This document shows positions 13,750 to 27,302 of a DNA stretch of 64,000 nucleotides, piece after piece. The notes below the pieces were generated by a model. The model made no database searches and had not been told where the DNA came from. It was given only the letters and a program-made list of their open reading frames with translations. Source of the stretch: Zelopaecilomyces penicillatus (Eukaryota > Ascomycota > Sordariomycetes > Hypocreales > Pseudodiploosporaceae); the NCBI GenBank assembly GCA_005765155.1, contig VCCP01000002.1:1426001-1490000 (forward strand), given 5' to 3'. Position numbers and translations under genes: made by a program. How positions within the stretch are numbered: the first letter of the stretch is position 1; each line of letters opens with the position of its first letter.

Positions 13750-14365
13750 TTTCAAACGACCACGCGGTCAACCACAGTCAAGCGCCGATAATTTCCTGGC
13801 TTTTGTCCAATAGATACAACGACTTGTACCTTCATCACTCACATCTTCGTTTTCCCAATATCCATAAGAAGGAGTCAACCCCAGCCGTTGACCTTCTGAC
13901 AACTTGCCTAACATCTACTTCACGCCCATCATCATTTAGCTTTTCAGCTCAGCGAGCCTTCTAGAAACACTCAGAAGCATTTCTTCTCCTAGAACACTGC
14001 CCCAATACTCCTTTCCACCACAGCGGCGCAAAAGTCCTAAACCTTCGTCTTCGACGACGATCATTGAAAGTCACCATACAACAGGACTGTCCATCTTCGC
14101 TTGCATCACGCTCCTGGCGATCTATCGATTCACACCAAGTTCTCTAGCCTTACCTTCTAAGTTCTTCTTTGGGAATCTTCGGCGGTCCCTACAATCATCT
14201 TCGATTTCCAACGACTGCAACTGCGACAAGGGCTATAAGGCTGGTCTCCCTCTTCCACATCCTTGCAGGTTACTATTCCGCGGTCCTCCCCAAGACGACG
14301 AATTCCTGTCTTCTCTTGACCCTAAACCTTGAACATACAAACCGACCACTTACACCTCATCCACC
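13750..14365 (+). promoter_or_regulatory. Pyrimidine-rich, ATG-free leader of the small Cys-rich gene
   Basis: From the ATG at 13747 to the start codon at 14366 there is no ATG in any frame across 616 nt, where about nine or ten would be expected at random. The strand is C/T-rich with many CTTC and CCAC runs, as in fungal 5' untranslated regions. This marks the stretch as transcribed leader and 14366 as the first start codon. Pyrimidine-rich sequence continues upstream to about 13.07 kb, so the promoter or a further leader exon may reach that far. Confidence 0.6.
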
Positions 14366-14524
14366 ATGGCCAACTCGTGTGCTCATTCTTTTGTCATGAT
14401 CAAGTCAGACAGCACTCTTGTGCAATGGGTCTGCCAACTTTGCCGGTCTGGCCCACACTGGTGTATCTTCGAATGCACATACTGCAAACTCCATCTCTGT
14501 CGGCCTTGCACACAGTCTGTTTAA
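14366..14524 (+). CDS. Small Cys-rich putative zinc-binding protein, 52 aa
   Basis: A single-exon frame starting at the first ATG after a 616-nt ATG-free leader, in good context (CATCCACCATGG), and ending at TAA 14522-14524. The protein has eight cysteines (5, 23, 26, 33, 37, 40, 45, 48) and histidines at 7, 31 and 43. The pattern is CxH, CxxC, C, CxxC, CxxC, typical of a compact fold binding two zinc ions. Four tryptophan/aromatic residues sit between the pairs. There is no signal peptide or membrane segment, so it is probably cytosolic or nuclear. I have an impression that similar short proteins occur widely in filamentous ascomycetes, but I cannot verify that here. Function unknown; a protein-protein or nucleic-acid contact role is only a guess. 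It is short enough to be missed by length-filtered gene finders. Confidence 0.7.
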   Translation: MANSCAHSFVMIKSDSTLVQWVCQLCRSGPHWCIFECTYCKLHLCRPCTQSV

Positions 14525-17248
14525 GTACTAAACCAGTGAGGAGACTTTGTGGGAGGGCATTGCATCGGATTAGCAAGCTCTTACACCGTTTATGGACCTC
14601 TTCGAAATCTTTATGACTTCCCAACGACCTTTGCAACACGCAATGCATAGGTTGAGAACAACAAGACACAAAGAGCTGTTTGCAGCTGAGAACGAAAGAA
14701 ATAATGAAGCCAACGCCACCTTGTGAACCTCTACATTTTCGATGTTTTACGTGGAACATTTCTGCCTAGAGGTACACAACAGGACATGGCCCAACTGACT
14801 ACCAATTGATTGTTCAAATCGATACAACGCCTCAGACGCTAGCCCAATACCAACAAACTTCGAAAATCTATACTGTTCAGTATCGCGTTGGCCACCTTGT
14901 ACTTCTGGAGTGGACAAAACTCGAATTATTTTACATACGAAGACCAGGATTCAAGTTTCAGTTCGGTTCGGCTCCATCATTAGAATGTCTGCATCAGGTC
15001 TTGCAGTTCGTTCTTGCCCATCTCTTATGGAAGGTTCCCCGCAATGGCTACTTGGTTGGCAAAAGGGCATGCACCAGGTCCTGTTTTAGGCTTGCTGCAG
15101 CATTGGCATTGGTCTCTCCAGCTTTTGAAGCGCCTGCTGGGGTCGCTGTTGGATGCATGACCCTGTTCAACCAACTACTATTCCCTGCATCCCTCTCGCA
15201 CAATATCCGAAGCAAATATAGAAGGGAAAAGTCGGAGTTGCAGTGAATGAGAGCATGTTTGATGAGTCTCACCGCTCAAGCCTTTCACCGGCCTGCGCAA
15301 AGACTCCGTTCGGGCAAGGTGCTGGACTGCATTTTGCTTTGGTTGGGGTCCAACCAGCCTGGAGTTTGCTTCTGTGACTATTCTCAGCCACGCAGAAGGT
15401 GCCCCCACTCCTCTCCTTGACGGCTATGATTTCTTTTGGCGCTGGTTTTCAGTTTAGATGTTGCAGTTGTTTATTTCTCTTCTTTTTTCCCTGTTTTGCT
15501 TTCGTCTCATGCTTATGACTTTCCTTGGTATTTGATGTCTTGTTGCAGGCAGGGGCCTGAGACATGATTTTGGAGTTTATAATTAGACGGTTGATATCAA
15601 TCTGGCGCAAAGTAGACGGGATCGTCGCAAGACGCGGCAAAGGTTTTGTTTCAGGGTCACAGGGTTCTGGTTACGAACAAAGGGCAAACAAATTGGAGAA
15701 TTGGCATACACAAATACAATTTATGATTAACATTCACACTGGTTCACTTTCGTTTAGATGTGCAACAACAACGAAAACAACTACCTGGGGCCATGGACCA
15801 ATGCTTGGAGTGTGCGTCTGTCCTAATTTCTTGATGTTTCACTTGCCGCATGCACGGCTGTGCCTTCTTGAGTCAACCATGAGTGAAAGACTTCAATGGT
15901 ACAGAACGGCCGTTGCACGACGGAGGATAGACTAGTTCCTCCCGTCCGCATGTGCTGACAGATGACACAAGAGAAGTGTTACACAGAGCAAAGGGATGGA
16001 ATGGAAGCGTTCGAGAAGGACAGGGTCTTACAAAACTCCTAACATCGTGCTACTCCCTTCCGCACCCGGAAGCCTGCATAGTCTCCCCCGGATTCCGTAA
16101 AGGGACATGCGAGTTCTCAAGGCTTCCATGCTGTAACACAAAAATCGGGTAGAGGCACACAAGAATTCCAGTGGATGCAACTATTCATTAATTTCTGATC
16201 CACTGTTTCTCTGCAACTCTCTCTCTCTCTTTCTTTTTACTTCCCACTCTTTCTTAACCTCATGGCCCCACTGTCACTTGTCACTTTGTGCGTATCTGTA
16301 AAAAGTCCCAAAGATGATGCGGTTTAACAAGCCAGCTGCTTGTCTAAATGTGTAATTTCCTCTTTTGGGGTAGTAAATACATAATCCAAGATTGTTCGCT
16401 TGCCGCGGCCTCTAATCTCCCTGCTCAAACTTGATGCCTTGACGTCCTGCCAGCCGGTGAACCTGTTACGCTCGTGCTCAATGCCCGCCCCCCGGTAATT
16501 GCTTCAATCCGCTAGCTGGCACATGCTTTGAGCGTTTTTATTGCGTGATACCAAGATATCGCAAGTTAATTACCGGGCGCTGGGCTGCAGTTGCTGGTTT
16601 CCCCATCCCGCCGGCGGGAAGGGGGGTACTGAAATCGGCACCCAAACCCCCTCCACCCCTCTCCGTCGGGTTCCCTCAAATTTGAAGAAGCGATTTAACT
16701 GCCTTTCCTGGTAATTCGTGATGTTGTCCACATGGCTCAAAGTGACAAGCTCTTTCCGCAGGCGTAAAATATAACCGGCCCCGTGGGGGTAAAAATGACG
16801 TATCGTCGTGCCAATAGACTCGCTGTGCAGAAGCCGTTGCTGTCTCCTCCACTTTTTAGGAGTCAATCTTCCCGTGTGTCGGTGAGTGATACTGAATGTC
16901 ATTGGCTGACCAAATGTACGGAAAACTACAGCTCATGTGGAGCTAACGGCAGGAACAAGCCTGTCAAAATTATCCCGATGGGTTCTTCAGAAGATTTCCC
17001 TATTCGATGCTTGAAGTGTAGACCACTCAAACTACAAACAGGAACTCCTACAAGCAAGCAGTTCGATTCCCAACCACACCAACTTGGAAGACTTCCCCAT
17101 GAAAACAAGAAACTGTGTATGGTTATGCAGGTAATGTAAAGACGGGGCCCCATTCCAGCTCCAGCTGTTTTGGCTACCTGAGAGGAGACGACATACTAGA
17201 AACAAAAGTAAGAACAGGAAAAAAAAGGACAAAAACATTCGATTCTCT
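14525..17248. other. Intergenic region between the small gene and the MOSC gene
   Basis: No supportable gene. The first few hundred bases probably include the 3' untranslated region of the small gene. The rest holds a (CT)n run at about 16217-16231, a perfect 14-bp palindrome at 16606-16619 (TCCCGCCGGCGGGA), and a 10-bp inverted pair CCCGGTAATT at 16491-16500 and 16568-16577. Confidence 0.5.
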
Positions 17249-18465
17249 TTACGCGGAAACAGGTGTGTAAAACCATGTTTGGTCTTTCTTCGTTGGCCAG
17301 TCAAAGACAGGCCTCTCAGACGATTTCTTCGTGACCTCTATACTATCATTGACGGCAAGGTCTAGCTCATGTCTGCCGTCAACTAGGAACCCGTACTTGC
17401 CAAAGCAGGGAGACCATTTGAAGCCCGTGTCAACACGACGATCAGACATGAGCTTCTTGAGGACGGTGCCGCGTTCGCCCTCGGCAGGACGGCCTGTATC
17501 GTAGTCGACATTGAGGGACGAGCACCGGTTGCACATCATGGTTAGGGCGAGGGCAGGCTCGCCATTGACGGAGAGCTCGCTCCAGAAATCTTCAGCAAAG
17601 GCTTCTTCACCCTCTCCATCGACGACGATGTTAGGGCGGAACTTGTACATGATGTCTGCATCGCTGCTGTCAGACAGTCTCGCTTTGACGTTGCGAAGGG
17701 ACTGCTCAGTCGCGACCAGATACGGCGCCACGTCAGAGAACGCTAGCCAGTCCGGCTCGACATCTGATGCCGGCTGGCCAGAACCCATAACAAGAGTTGA
17801 AAGAGAAGAAAGCCAGCCTCCTCGCGATGCCGCGGCGGGGCCGGCGGGTTTGGTCCTGGGCGAGAACGAACCCAGCACAGGGCGACGCTCATCGCCAATG
17901 TAGATCAGCACCGTGTCGAAGCCAAAGCAGGCGCTAAACCATTCATCATAGGGTGAACCCATGCGGTAGGCCGACACGGCACTCTGGTGCAGATTGACAA
18001 CGGCCTTTCCGAGCTGTGACGTGTCTGGATCCAGCGGTACCTGCAGGGTGGTCTGCTGCTCAGGGCGGGACGGCACGAGAGGCGTCTTGGGCATCTGGTA
18101 CCTGACGTGGACTGCGTCGCCAACAATCTCCTGGGAGAAGAGACTGCATTCCGGGTTCTCAGCGAGCTGCATCTTGACCAATGTGCCAGAGGCCTCAACG
18201 CGGCAGAGGATGAAGCGCCGGTCATGGGCAACGCCCTGCGGACCAAGGCGAGCATGGTCAAGGCGAATGCCACGTAGAGCCTTGATGGGGTAAACCCATA
18301 TCTGGGGAGAAAAAAAGGGAACCTTTGTCAACAAACAGGTCAAGTTTCTAACCCTTTCTTCTCTTCACTATACACACCCAGCGTGTGCCATATTATTACA
18401 TGGCACCCGGGTTGCAGGAGACCAGGGAAAATTGAGACAAATATCCTTACCGCTGTAACCTTCAT
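17249..18465 (-). CDS. MOSC-domain protein (mARC/YcbX-like molybdenum-cofactor oxidoreductase)
   Basis: Predicted molybdenum-cofactor-binding protein of the family that includes the mitochondrial amidoxime reducing component. The coding sequence is 18465-18451 joined to 18301-17249 (355 aa). Exon 1 is just 15 nt (MKVTA). The donor is GTAAGG and the acceptor CTCCCCAG; the join gives the family start MKVTAIWVYPIKALRG. The MOSC N-terminal barrel covers about residues 1-145. The MOSC domain covers about 195-340, with TMMCNRC (Cys262, Cys265) at the place where mARC proteins have the Mo-ligand cysteine, followed by the FGKYGFL motif. An in-frame ATG 60 nt upstream (18525) would add 20 residues; MKVTA matches the family better. 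No transmembrane anchor is evident. Confidence 0.85.
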
Positions 18466-21825
<3,360 letters not shown>

Positions 21826-21970
21826 GACAGACTATGGACTGGAATAGACGTCGAGGTTTGGTGGTGATGGTGATGGAAGGAAAGAGCGGAATGCATCAGT
21901 CCAGGCGCATTACCTAACGGGTGCTGGATGCAGCAGGAAGCTTCCACCTGTGGCTCTGCAGTGACCTGTA

Positions 21971-21999
21971 CGGAGGACCATTTCAAAAGTCTTGTCCAA
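21971..21999 (+). repeat. Left terminal inverted repeat of the Tc1/mariner element
   Basis: 29 nt beginning CGGAGGACCATTTC. Exact reverse complement of 23449-23477 and flanked by TA. Confidence 0.95.
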
Positions 22000-22108
22000 G
22001 GCAGGGATCAGCCCCACTTTAAGTAAGCAAGGGGGATCCCCGCACCAAAAATATATGCAAAAAATCCCAGCCTGTACCATAGTTGAATTTCTTCCTCAAT
22101 GATCAAAA

Positions 22109-23404
22109 ATGCCGGAAATACGAAGAGAGACGAATATTGCGACCCGGGCTGTTGTTATAGGCCTCAAATCCAGCGGCCAGCAGACTTCTGCTGAGGTTGC
22201 TGCTATCACAGGGCTCTCTGTGCGGCAGGTTAACCGTATCTATGCTAGGGCCATAGAAAGAGGCTTTGATCCACACCTTCAGCCTATTCAAATTGAAGAT
22301 GCCTTTATTGCAGATACTGCACGCTCTGGAAGGCCAAAGAAACAAGAAGAAGCTAAAGAAGCTGTTGCTTTGAAAGTACAGAGGGATAGATTTGGAAGGG
22401 AAAAAACCTATACTGATCTTGCTGAGGAACTTAGTGTCAAAGGAATAGATATCTCAGCAACAACTGTGTGGCGAATTCTCAAGAAAGCTGGCTTCAAAAA
22501 GACAAAACCAATAAGGAAGCCTGAACTAACAAAGAAGATAAAGCAAGATTACCTTTACTGGTATTTTGAATATCAAAATTAGACTCTTGAAGACTAGAAG
22601 AATGTTATTTAATCCGACGAGACTTCTATAGTTCTTCTTCATCACTATAGAAGCTATAGAGTCTAGCGGACTAAAGAAGAGCCACTTATTTAAAGCTATA
22701 TATAAGAGAGATAGAAAGGATCTTTAGAATTCATATTCTAGGATTGTTTTTCTTATAAAAAGAAAGGCCCTAGCTACTATTGGTATCTAAAGACTATAAA
22801 GGAAAAACAATAAGCTATAAAAGATATTAAAGAGATAAATAAGGAACTAGAGCCTATAATAAAAGAATAATAAGAGCTTTCTATATAAATACAGTGCCTG
22901 TATTTATAGCAGCTTCCTAGCCCTAAGCCTTAATGGCATTGGAATTTATAGGCCAGTAAGCTTGGAAGAGGCAAAGGCTATGGAATAGACTGGTATCGCT
23001 ACCAAAAAACAATCCTTATACCAAAGCTGCTTCCTTTTGCATAGGAATATGAAAAGAGCCGCCCAAAGATCCTTGTTTAGGAAGATAAGGCCCCTGTATA
23101 TAGTTACTTTGCTCAATAATGGATTTTTGATCTTATAAAGGTTTAGAGGCTGCTTTGGTGTGGTAATTCGCTTGATCTTAATGCTATAGAGCCAGCCTGG
23201 CCCTAGATGAAAAGAAAGACTATTAGAAAAGGCACTCCAAAGTCCCATCAGGAAGCTATTTATGCTTGGGAAGCTGCTTGGAAAGAGCTGCCTCAGGAAG
23301 CTATTCAAAGCTGGATTGAACGCATCCCAAGGCATGTGCAAGAAATCATCAAGTTGGAGGGAGGAAATGAATACAGGGAAGGGTCAGGGATCCGTACATA
23401 CTAA
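22109..23404 (+). pseudogene. Tc1/mariner transposase, broken in the DDE region
   Basis: The N-terminal 157 codons (22109-22582) are open and encode two helix-turn-helix segments, including RQVNRIYARAIERG, a GRPKK linker and the second HTH around TTVWRILKKAGFKKTKP. This is the paired DNA-binding domain of Tc1-like transposases. Translation then stops at TAG 22580-22582. The catalytic region that should follow is TA-rich with many stops. From 23207 a frame reappears with the family's C-terminal tail (LPQEAIQSWIERIPRHVQEI, then LEGGNEY). Not functional as read. Confidence 0.85.
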
Positions 23405-23448
23405 TTTACTAGTACTATTCCCAAACTAGCTTAGTTACCATTTTAGCG

Positions 23449-23477
23449 TTGGACAAGACTTTTGAAATGGTCCTCCG
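23449..23477 (-). repeat. Right terminal inverted repeat of the Tc1/mariner element
   Basis: 29 nt, exact reverse complement of the left end at 21971-21999, followed by TA at 23478-23479. Confidence 0.95.
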
Positions 23478-23499
23478 TAGCAAATCTGTAGTTAGTTGC

Positions 23500-23575
23500 T
23501 CTAGAGGTAGCGGATAGAGTGCTGGGCGTCCTGGTCTGTGCTCCAGTTTCGACCCCAGGCAATGTTTCAATAAGG
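23500..23575 (+). other. tRNA-like remnant, possible SINE head
   Basis: Just past the transposon's right end is a stretch resembling a damaged tRNA gene: a GGTAGC...ATAGAG D-arm-like segment, then GCTGGG, then CCAGTTTCGACCCC, close to the pol III B box. No complete cloverleaf can be drawn because the acceptor and T stems do not pair well. It could be a tRNA pseudogene or the head of a tRNA-derived SINE. Low confidence. Confidence 0.3.
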
Positions 23576-24024
23576 AGGCTCCGAGCATGTTTTAGCCTTC
23601 GCTAGCAGCATGCGGGCTGGATGGGAAACATGCTCGATAGCATCAGCGCGTTTGACAACGACGTTGGATAAGGGGGTGTGCATGCAGCTAAAGCTGAGGG
23701 TTACAGCCTTGTTCAAAGTGATAAGTCCGTATTAAGAAAGGTGTTTAAGATGGTTTATAACAGATTTTTGCTTTACAATTTCTTTTTAGTTTTTCATATA
23801 TTTTATCACTTTATATCTATAAATATAGGATTACTCTTCTTATTTAATTCTATTAATAATATTTGAATATTTATTTATTTTTATACTTAATAGAATAATA
23901 AGCCCTACTTTTAAACCTATTATCTATATATTATTTTATTGAAATTGTATAATAATAAATAGTATTAATAGTAGAGCAGTTAATTAACTAAAATTAGTCC
24001 AGGATATAATTCCTATAATTACCA
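23576..24024. other. Short intergenic stretch with AT-rich island
   Basis: From about 23755 to 24015 the sequence is strongly AT- and TA-rich and lies directly against the 3' end of the PGAP4-like gene. It resembles RIP-degraded repeat DNA. No gene is seen. Confidence 0.6.
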
Positions 24025-25384
24025 TCATCTAGTCCAATACTGTGCCAGCATTTGTTGGTGATGTCTATTCAACACATCTGCATCAAAATCCTCATACGCC
24101 ATACTCCAGATCGCCTGTGCTTCACTCTTTTCCGTTTTCCTTGCAGAATCAAGACCTAACAAGATTAGCATAACTCACTACAGCTTCTCATATTCTGAAC
24201 ATTTAAGACTAACCAATGTGCTGTGCTTGCACAGGATACAAGGCGAATTGTGCCAAATCCTTCTGCTGAGCCAGGTCATTTAATAGCAAATCGACTTGCC
24301 CCTTTTGCTTCTGTTGCAGAAACTCAATAAGCACTGGCACCTGTTCACGTGGAAAAACCATGGCCTGGGAACAGCAGCCAAATGGCTCCTTGAACACCCC
24401 AGGCGATGGTGGTAACACTGATGCTTTACCACATTGAAAGAACAGTATGACTAATGCTGGGTTGATGATTACAACCAGCATCAGTATTGTTATTGGATCG
24501 ACGAATTTGCGAGCCCGTGTCCATCTCCTATTCACCATATATGCTGGTGCTGAAATACAAAATGCAATACCTATAATAATCCAGAATTCGTGGTTGCCAC
24601 CAATGTGGCGGCTCGCCCAGCCAATCGATCGTTCCTGATTGAACAGCCGCAAAAAAAGCCACGAAGATGGTTCGTTGCCTTGTGATGTAATTTGTCGCAG
24701 GCTTAGGAGAGTTCTGACAAGCCACCCTTGAGCCAGTAGAATGTCGTCCTCGAACATGCCAACAAACGGTGTTCCCGTCTTGTAACAATGTTGCAGTGCG
24801 TAGATGTAATCATGCACACCCTTTTCAGCATATTGTCCATTTCTTTCTAAGCTCTGTAGGTGGCTTTTCTGTTCTTCTCCAACGTTGTATGTGTACAAGT
24901 CATCAACAGCCCGTTGCAGCCATTCCCTGTGCCAGCTAGGGTGTTTGTTCGGATCCGTTTCAGCAATGAAGACTGTGAGATATAATTCGGCTCGTTCCTG
25001 TGGAGAGAGCCCGTATAAGACGCTTCCAACTGCGGTCTAAGTTTGTATCGTTCATTAGCTTCGGGAAGATGATGGGGAAGATGCTTGTAAGTGATCACTC
25101 ACCTCGAGATACTGCGTCTCCTTTCGTACTACTGAGCTCAGCGCCACGCACAGACTAGAGTTGCTTCCAGCCTTTATCGACTTATCATGCTTTCCAATCG
25201 CAGTCTGATTATTGATGTACTGTAAGACTTCGCTCTGCCGATGCTTCGAGTATCCCTGCTCATAAGCACGTCGTATGTCGAAAAATGCGCTTCCTGGATC
25301 GCGATAAAAGTTGGTCTTCGCATACCACACTAAACAAGAAATAAAGGCAGCGCATGCAAGTAGCTTGTGAAAAATGAATTTCAT
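24025..25384 (-). CDS. PGAP4-like (TMEM246-like) Golgi membrane glycosyltransferase
   Basis: Predicted Golgi enzyme of the family whose mammalian member adds N-acetylgalactosamine to GPI anchors. Exons read 25384-25103, 25036-24214 and 24155-24025, all in phase, giving 411 aa. The start is the first ATG of the frame and begins a signal anchor (about residues 4-21). A GT-A-like acidic motif, FEDD, lies at about 189-192. A pair of membrane segments (about 245-262 and 275-294) interrupts the catalytic domain, the unusual layout known for PGAP4. The C-terminal exon ends IGLDSARK... and WSMAYEDFD, found after splicing a 58-nt GTTAGT...TTAG intron. The gene is intact although it sits between a dead transposon and AT-rich repeat relics. 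Family call is by architecture and motifs; the substrate is inferred. Confidence 0.8.
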
Positions 25385-26689
25385 CTGGAAAGGTGTTTTC
25401 CCCAAAAACGATATATTGCATTCAAGCTGCTGACTTTCTGAAAAAGAGGCAGAACGGAACACGAAAACTCAGAGGGCAAAAGGGAAAGCTCTGTTGGGAC
25501 TCATACCAACAAAAAAAAAGAGGAAGACTTCAAGGGACATCACCGTCGGCACTTTTCTTTTTACAAAACGCGAGATTCCACTGACACACGAGTCATTCAG
25601 ATGGGTTAAGATTATGTGCGGATAACTCGAGCAAGGTTCGATTGGCTCTGAGTCGCGGGTTGACCCCAGCTTGTCTCTTTACATATACAATGTCGCAAAT
25701 TACTATAGATCCCCACAATGTCTAGACAACATGGTAGCTGGCAAATTTATTGAGTGTTGCAATAGCCAACAGGACTCAGTTATCTGAGGTTCTGTACAAA
25801 GAGCATTGCTCAATTGCAGTGTTGTGTTGAGAGTTGTTATTTACAATGACAGGGGTCTGTCTATACTGTTCTTAGTTGCAGGCTAGCTTAATAGGTGTAT
25901 CCTTGGGTACTGGTCTATATATAGTGGAGGAGATGACAATTAACAGTGTATTGAAAATGTATTTGCATTGCTTGATTGACTTAATTGACACTGCTCACAT
26001 GTTCTTGCAAGCGCTGTAAGTTATAATGTCTTATATAAGATACTTGCATGACTTTATTCGCATTGGTTTAATGCTACTATTTATACTGTCTGTATATTGC
26101 TATCGTATTGCTTTGGGTTGTACGCCTTTTTTGGTGCTGCCTGTCTGTCTTAACTCATCCTGCTTGTGTGCGTTGAGTTAAAATAGTTGACGATACAGAT
26201 AGGGGCAGGTGAGGGGCACACACAACCAAGGGTTAGGAGGAACCTGTATTATGATAAAACAACATTTTTTTATTACTATAGCTAATAGTCTCTTATATAG
26301 TTTGATAAGGGGAAAACAACACACACAACAACACCAACACCACCCACAGAACTGCAGGGTGATTTTAGGGTAGTTGCGTAGCCAGCGTAGTCCGCAAGGA
26401 TTGAATGGGCAAGAAAAGCCACGAAGCGGCGATATGATGAATTGAACTTGAGGGATCAATTGATCATCCCATAACTGATCAGATAAAGACGACAGCTTTT
26501 TAATAGCTAGTCTTTTGAATGCACTGGAAAATTCTTGGGTAGAAGGGGGGAAAAAAACTTGAATTCGATGATGTCTGCCCGTTCAAATGGCCCGGGTATG
26601 GCCTATCTACTTATACAGTTCAATCCCCCTAAGTGCAGCTTATACAGCTACGGCTTAGTCAACTAGCAAGGGGGTGTGTTCAACCCAGC

Positions 26690-26935
26690 CATCAAAATAG
26701 TTATAATCCAAGTGATTAGATATTATAAGAAGTAATTCTATAAAAATAATTTATTATTTTATTTTTAATTTTATAATAATCTTAAAATAATAAAAATTCA
26801 GGATTAATAAGTATTATAATTAAATAAATAAAAAATATTATATTAATATTTTATATAAGATTAATTCAGTTAGATATAATATAATATCTATTTCTTAATA
26901 TCAAAATTTTAGATTCAAGGAGATATATTTTACTA
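26690..26935. repeat. AT-rich island, likely RIP-degraded repeat
   Basis: Extremely AT-rich with abundant TpA, sharply different from the roughly balanced flanks. Its composition matches the core of the Tc1/mariner relic. No coding trace could be recognised. Confidence 0.6.
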
Positions 26936-27265
26936 CTCCGACCCCTTATCTACGATGAAGCAACTAAGATCGAGGATCACAAGCCTGACATGCATCTTCT
27001 TGGCTGTGTTGATGGTGATGGATTGATTGACGAGACTCGGACACTTGGACACTCGGAGAGTACCTACCTAGACCAAACGCCAGTGTTTGTTCACTACTAC
27101 TACTAACGTACGAGGTTATTAGATGGCAATATGATTTATATATTGGACGCTGCGCAGGCCATAACGTAACCACATCCCAAGCCTGCCCGGACTCTGGTGG
27201 CAGCATGACGGCGTGTCATTTAGGCTCTTTTAGGGAGTGACATGTTCTGTGAGCTAGCCCATCAG

Positions 27266-27302
27266 TGTCATGTCAATGTCAATGTCAATGTCAACGTCAA
27301 TG
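27266..27302 (+). repeat. (TGTCAA)n hexanucleotide repeat
   Basis: About five tandem TGTCAA units, the last with one change (CGTCAA). Confidence 0.85.

Larger units (their letters stand above)
21971..23477 (+). mobile_element. Tc1/mariner DNA transposon, decayed, with perfect terminal inverted repeats
   Basis: A 1507-nt element bounded by TA at 21969-21970 and 23478-23479, the target duplication expected of the superfamily. Its ends are perfect 29-bp inverted repeats (21971-21999 and 23449-23477). Inside, 22109-22582 encodes the helix-turn-helix half of a transposase and 23207-23404 still encodes the usual C-terminal tail. The middle (about 22583-23200) is very TA-rich and full of stops, as expected from CpA-to-TpA changes by RIP. 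The element cannot make its own transposase, but its intact ends could be used by an enzyme supplied from another copy. Confidence 0.9.

Noticed and set aside
14806..15246. 146-codon plus-strand frame after the small Cys-rich gene
   Set aside because: Its 5' end is not an ATG and the translation matches nothing known; treated as 3' non-coding.
25740..26165. Possible solo LTR
   Set aside because: The stretch looks repeat-derived, but I found no clear TG...CA ends, target duplication or second copy in the window.
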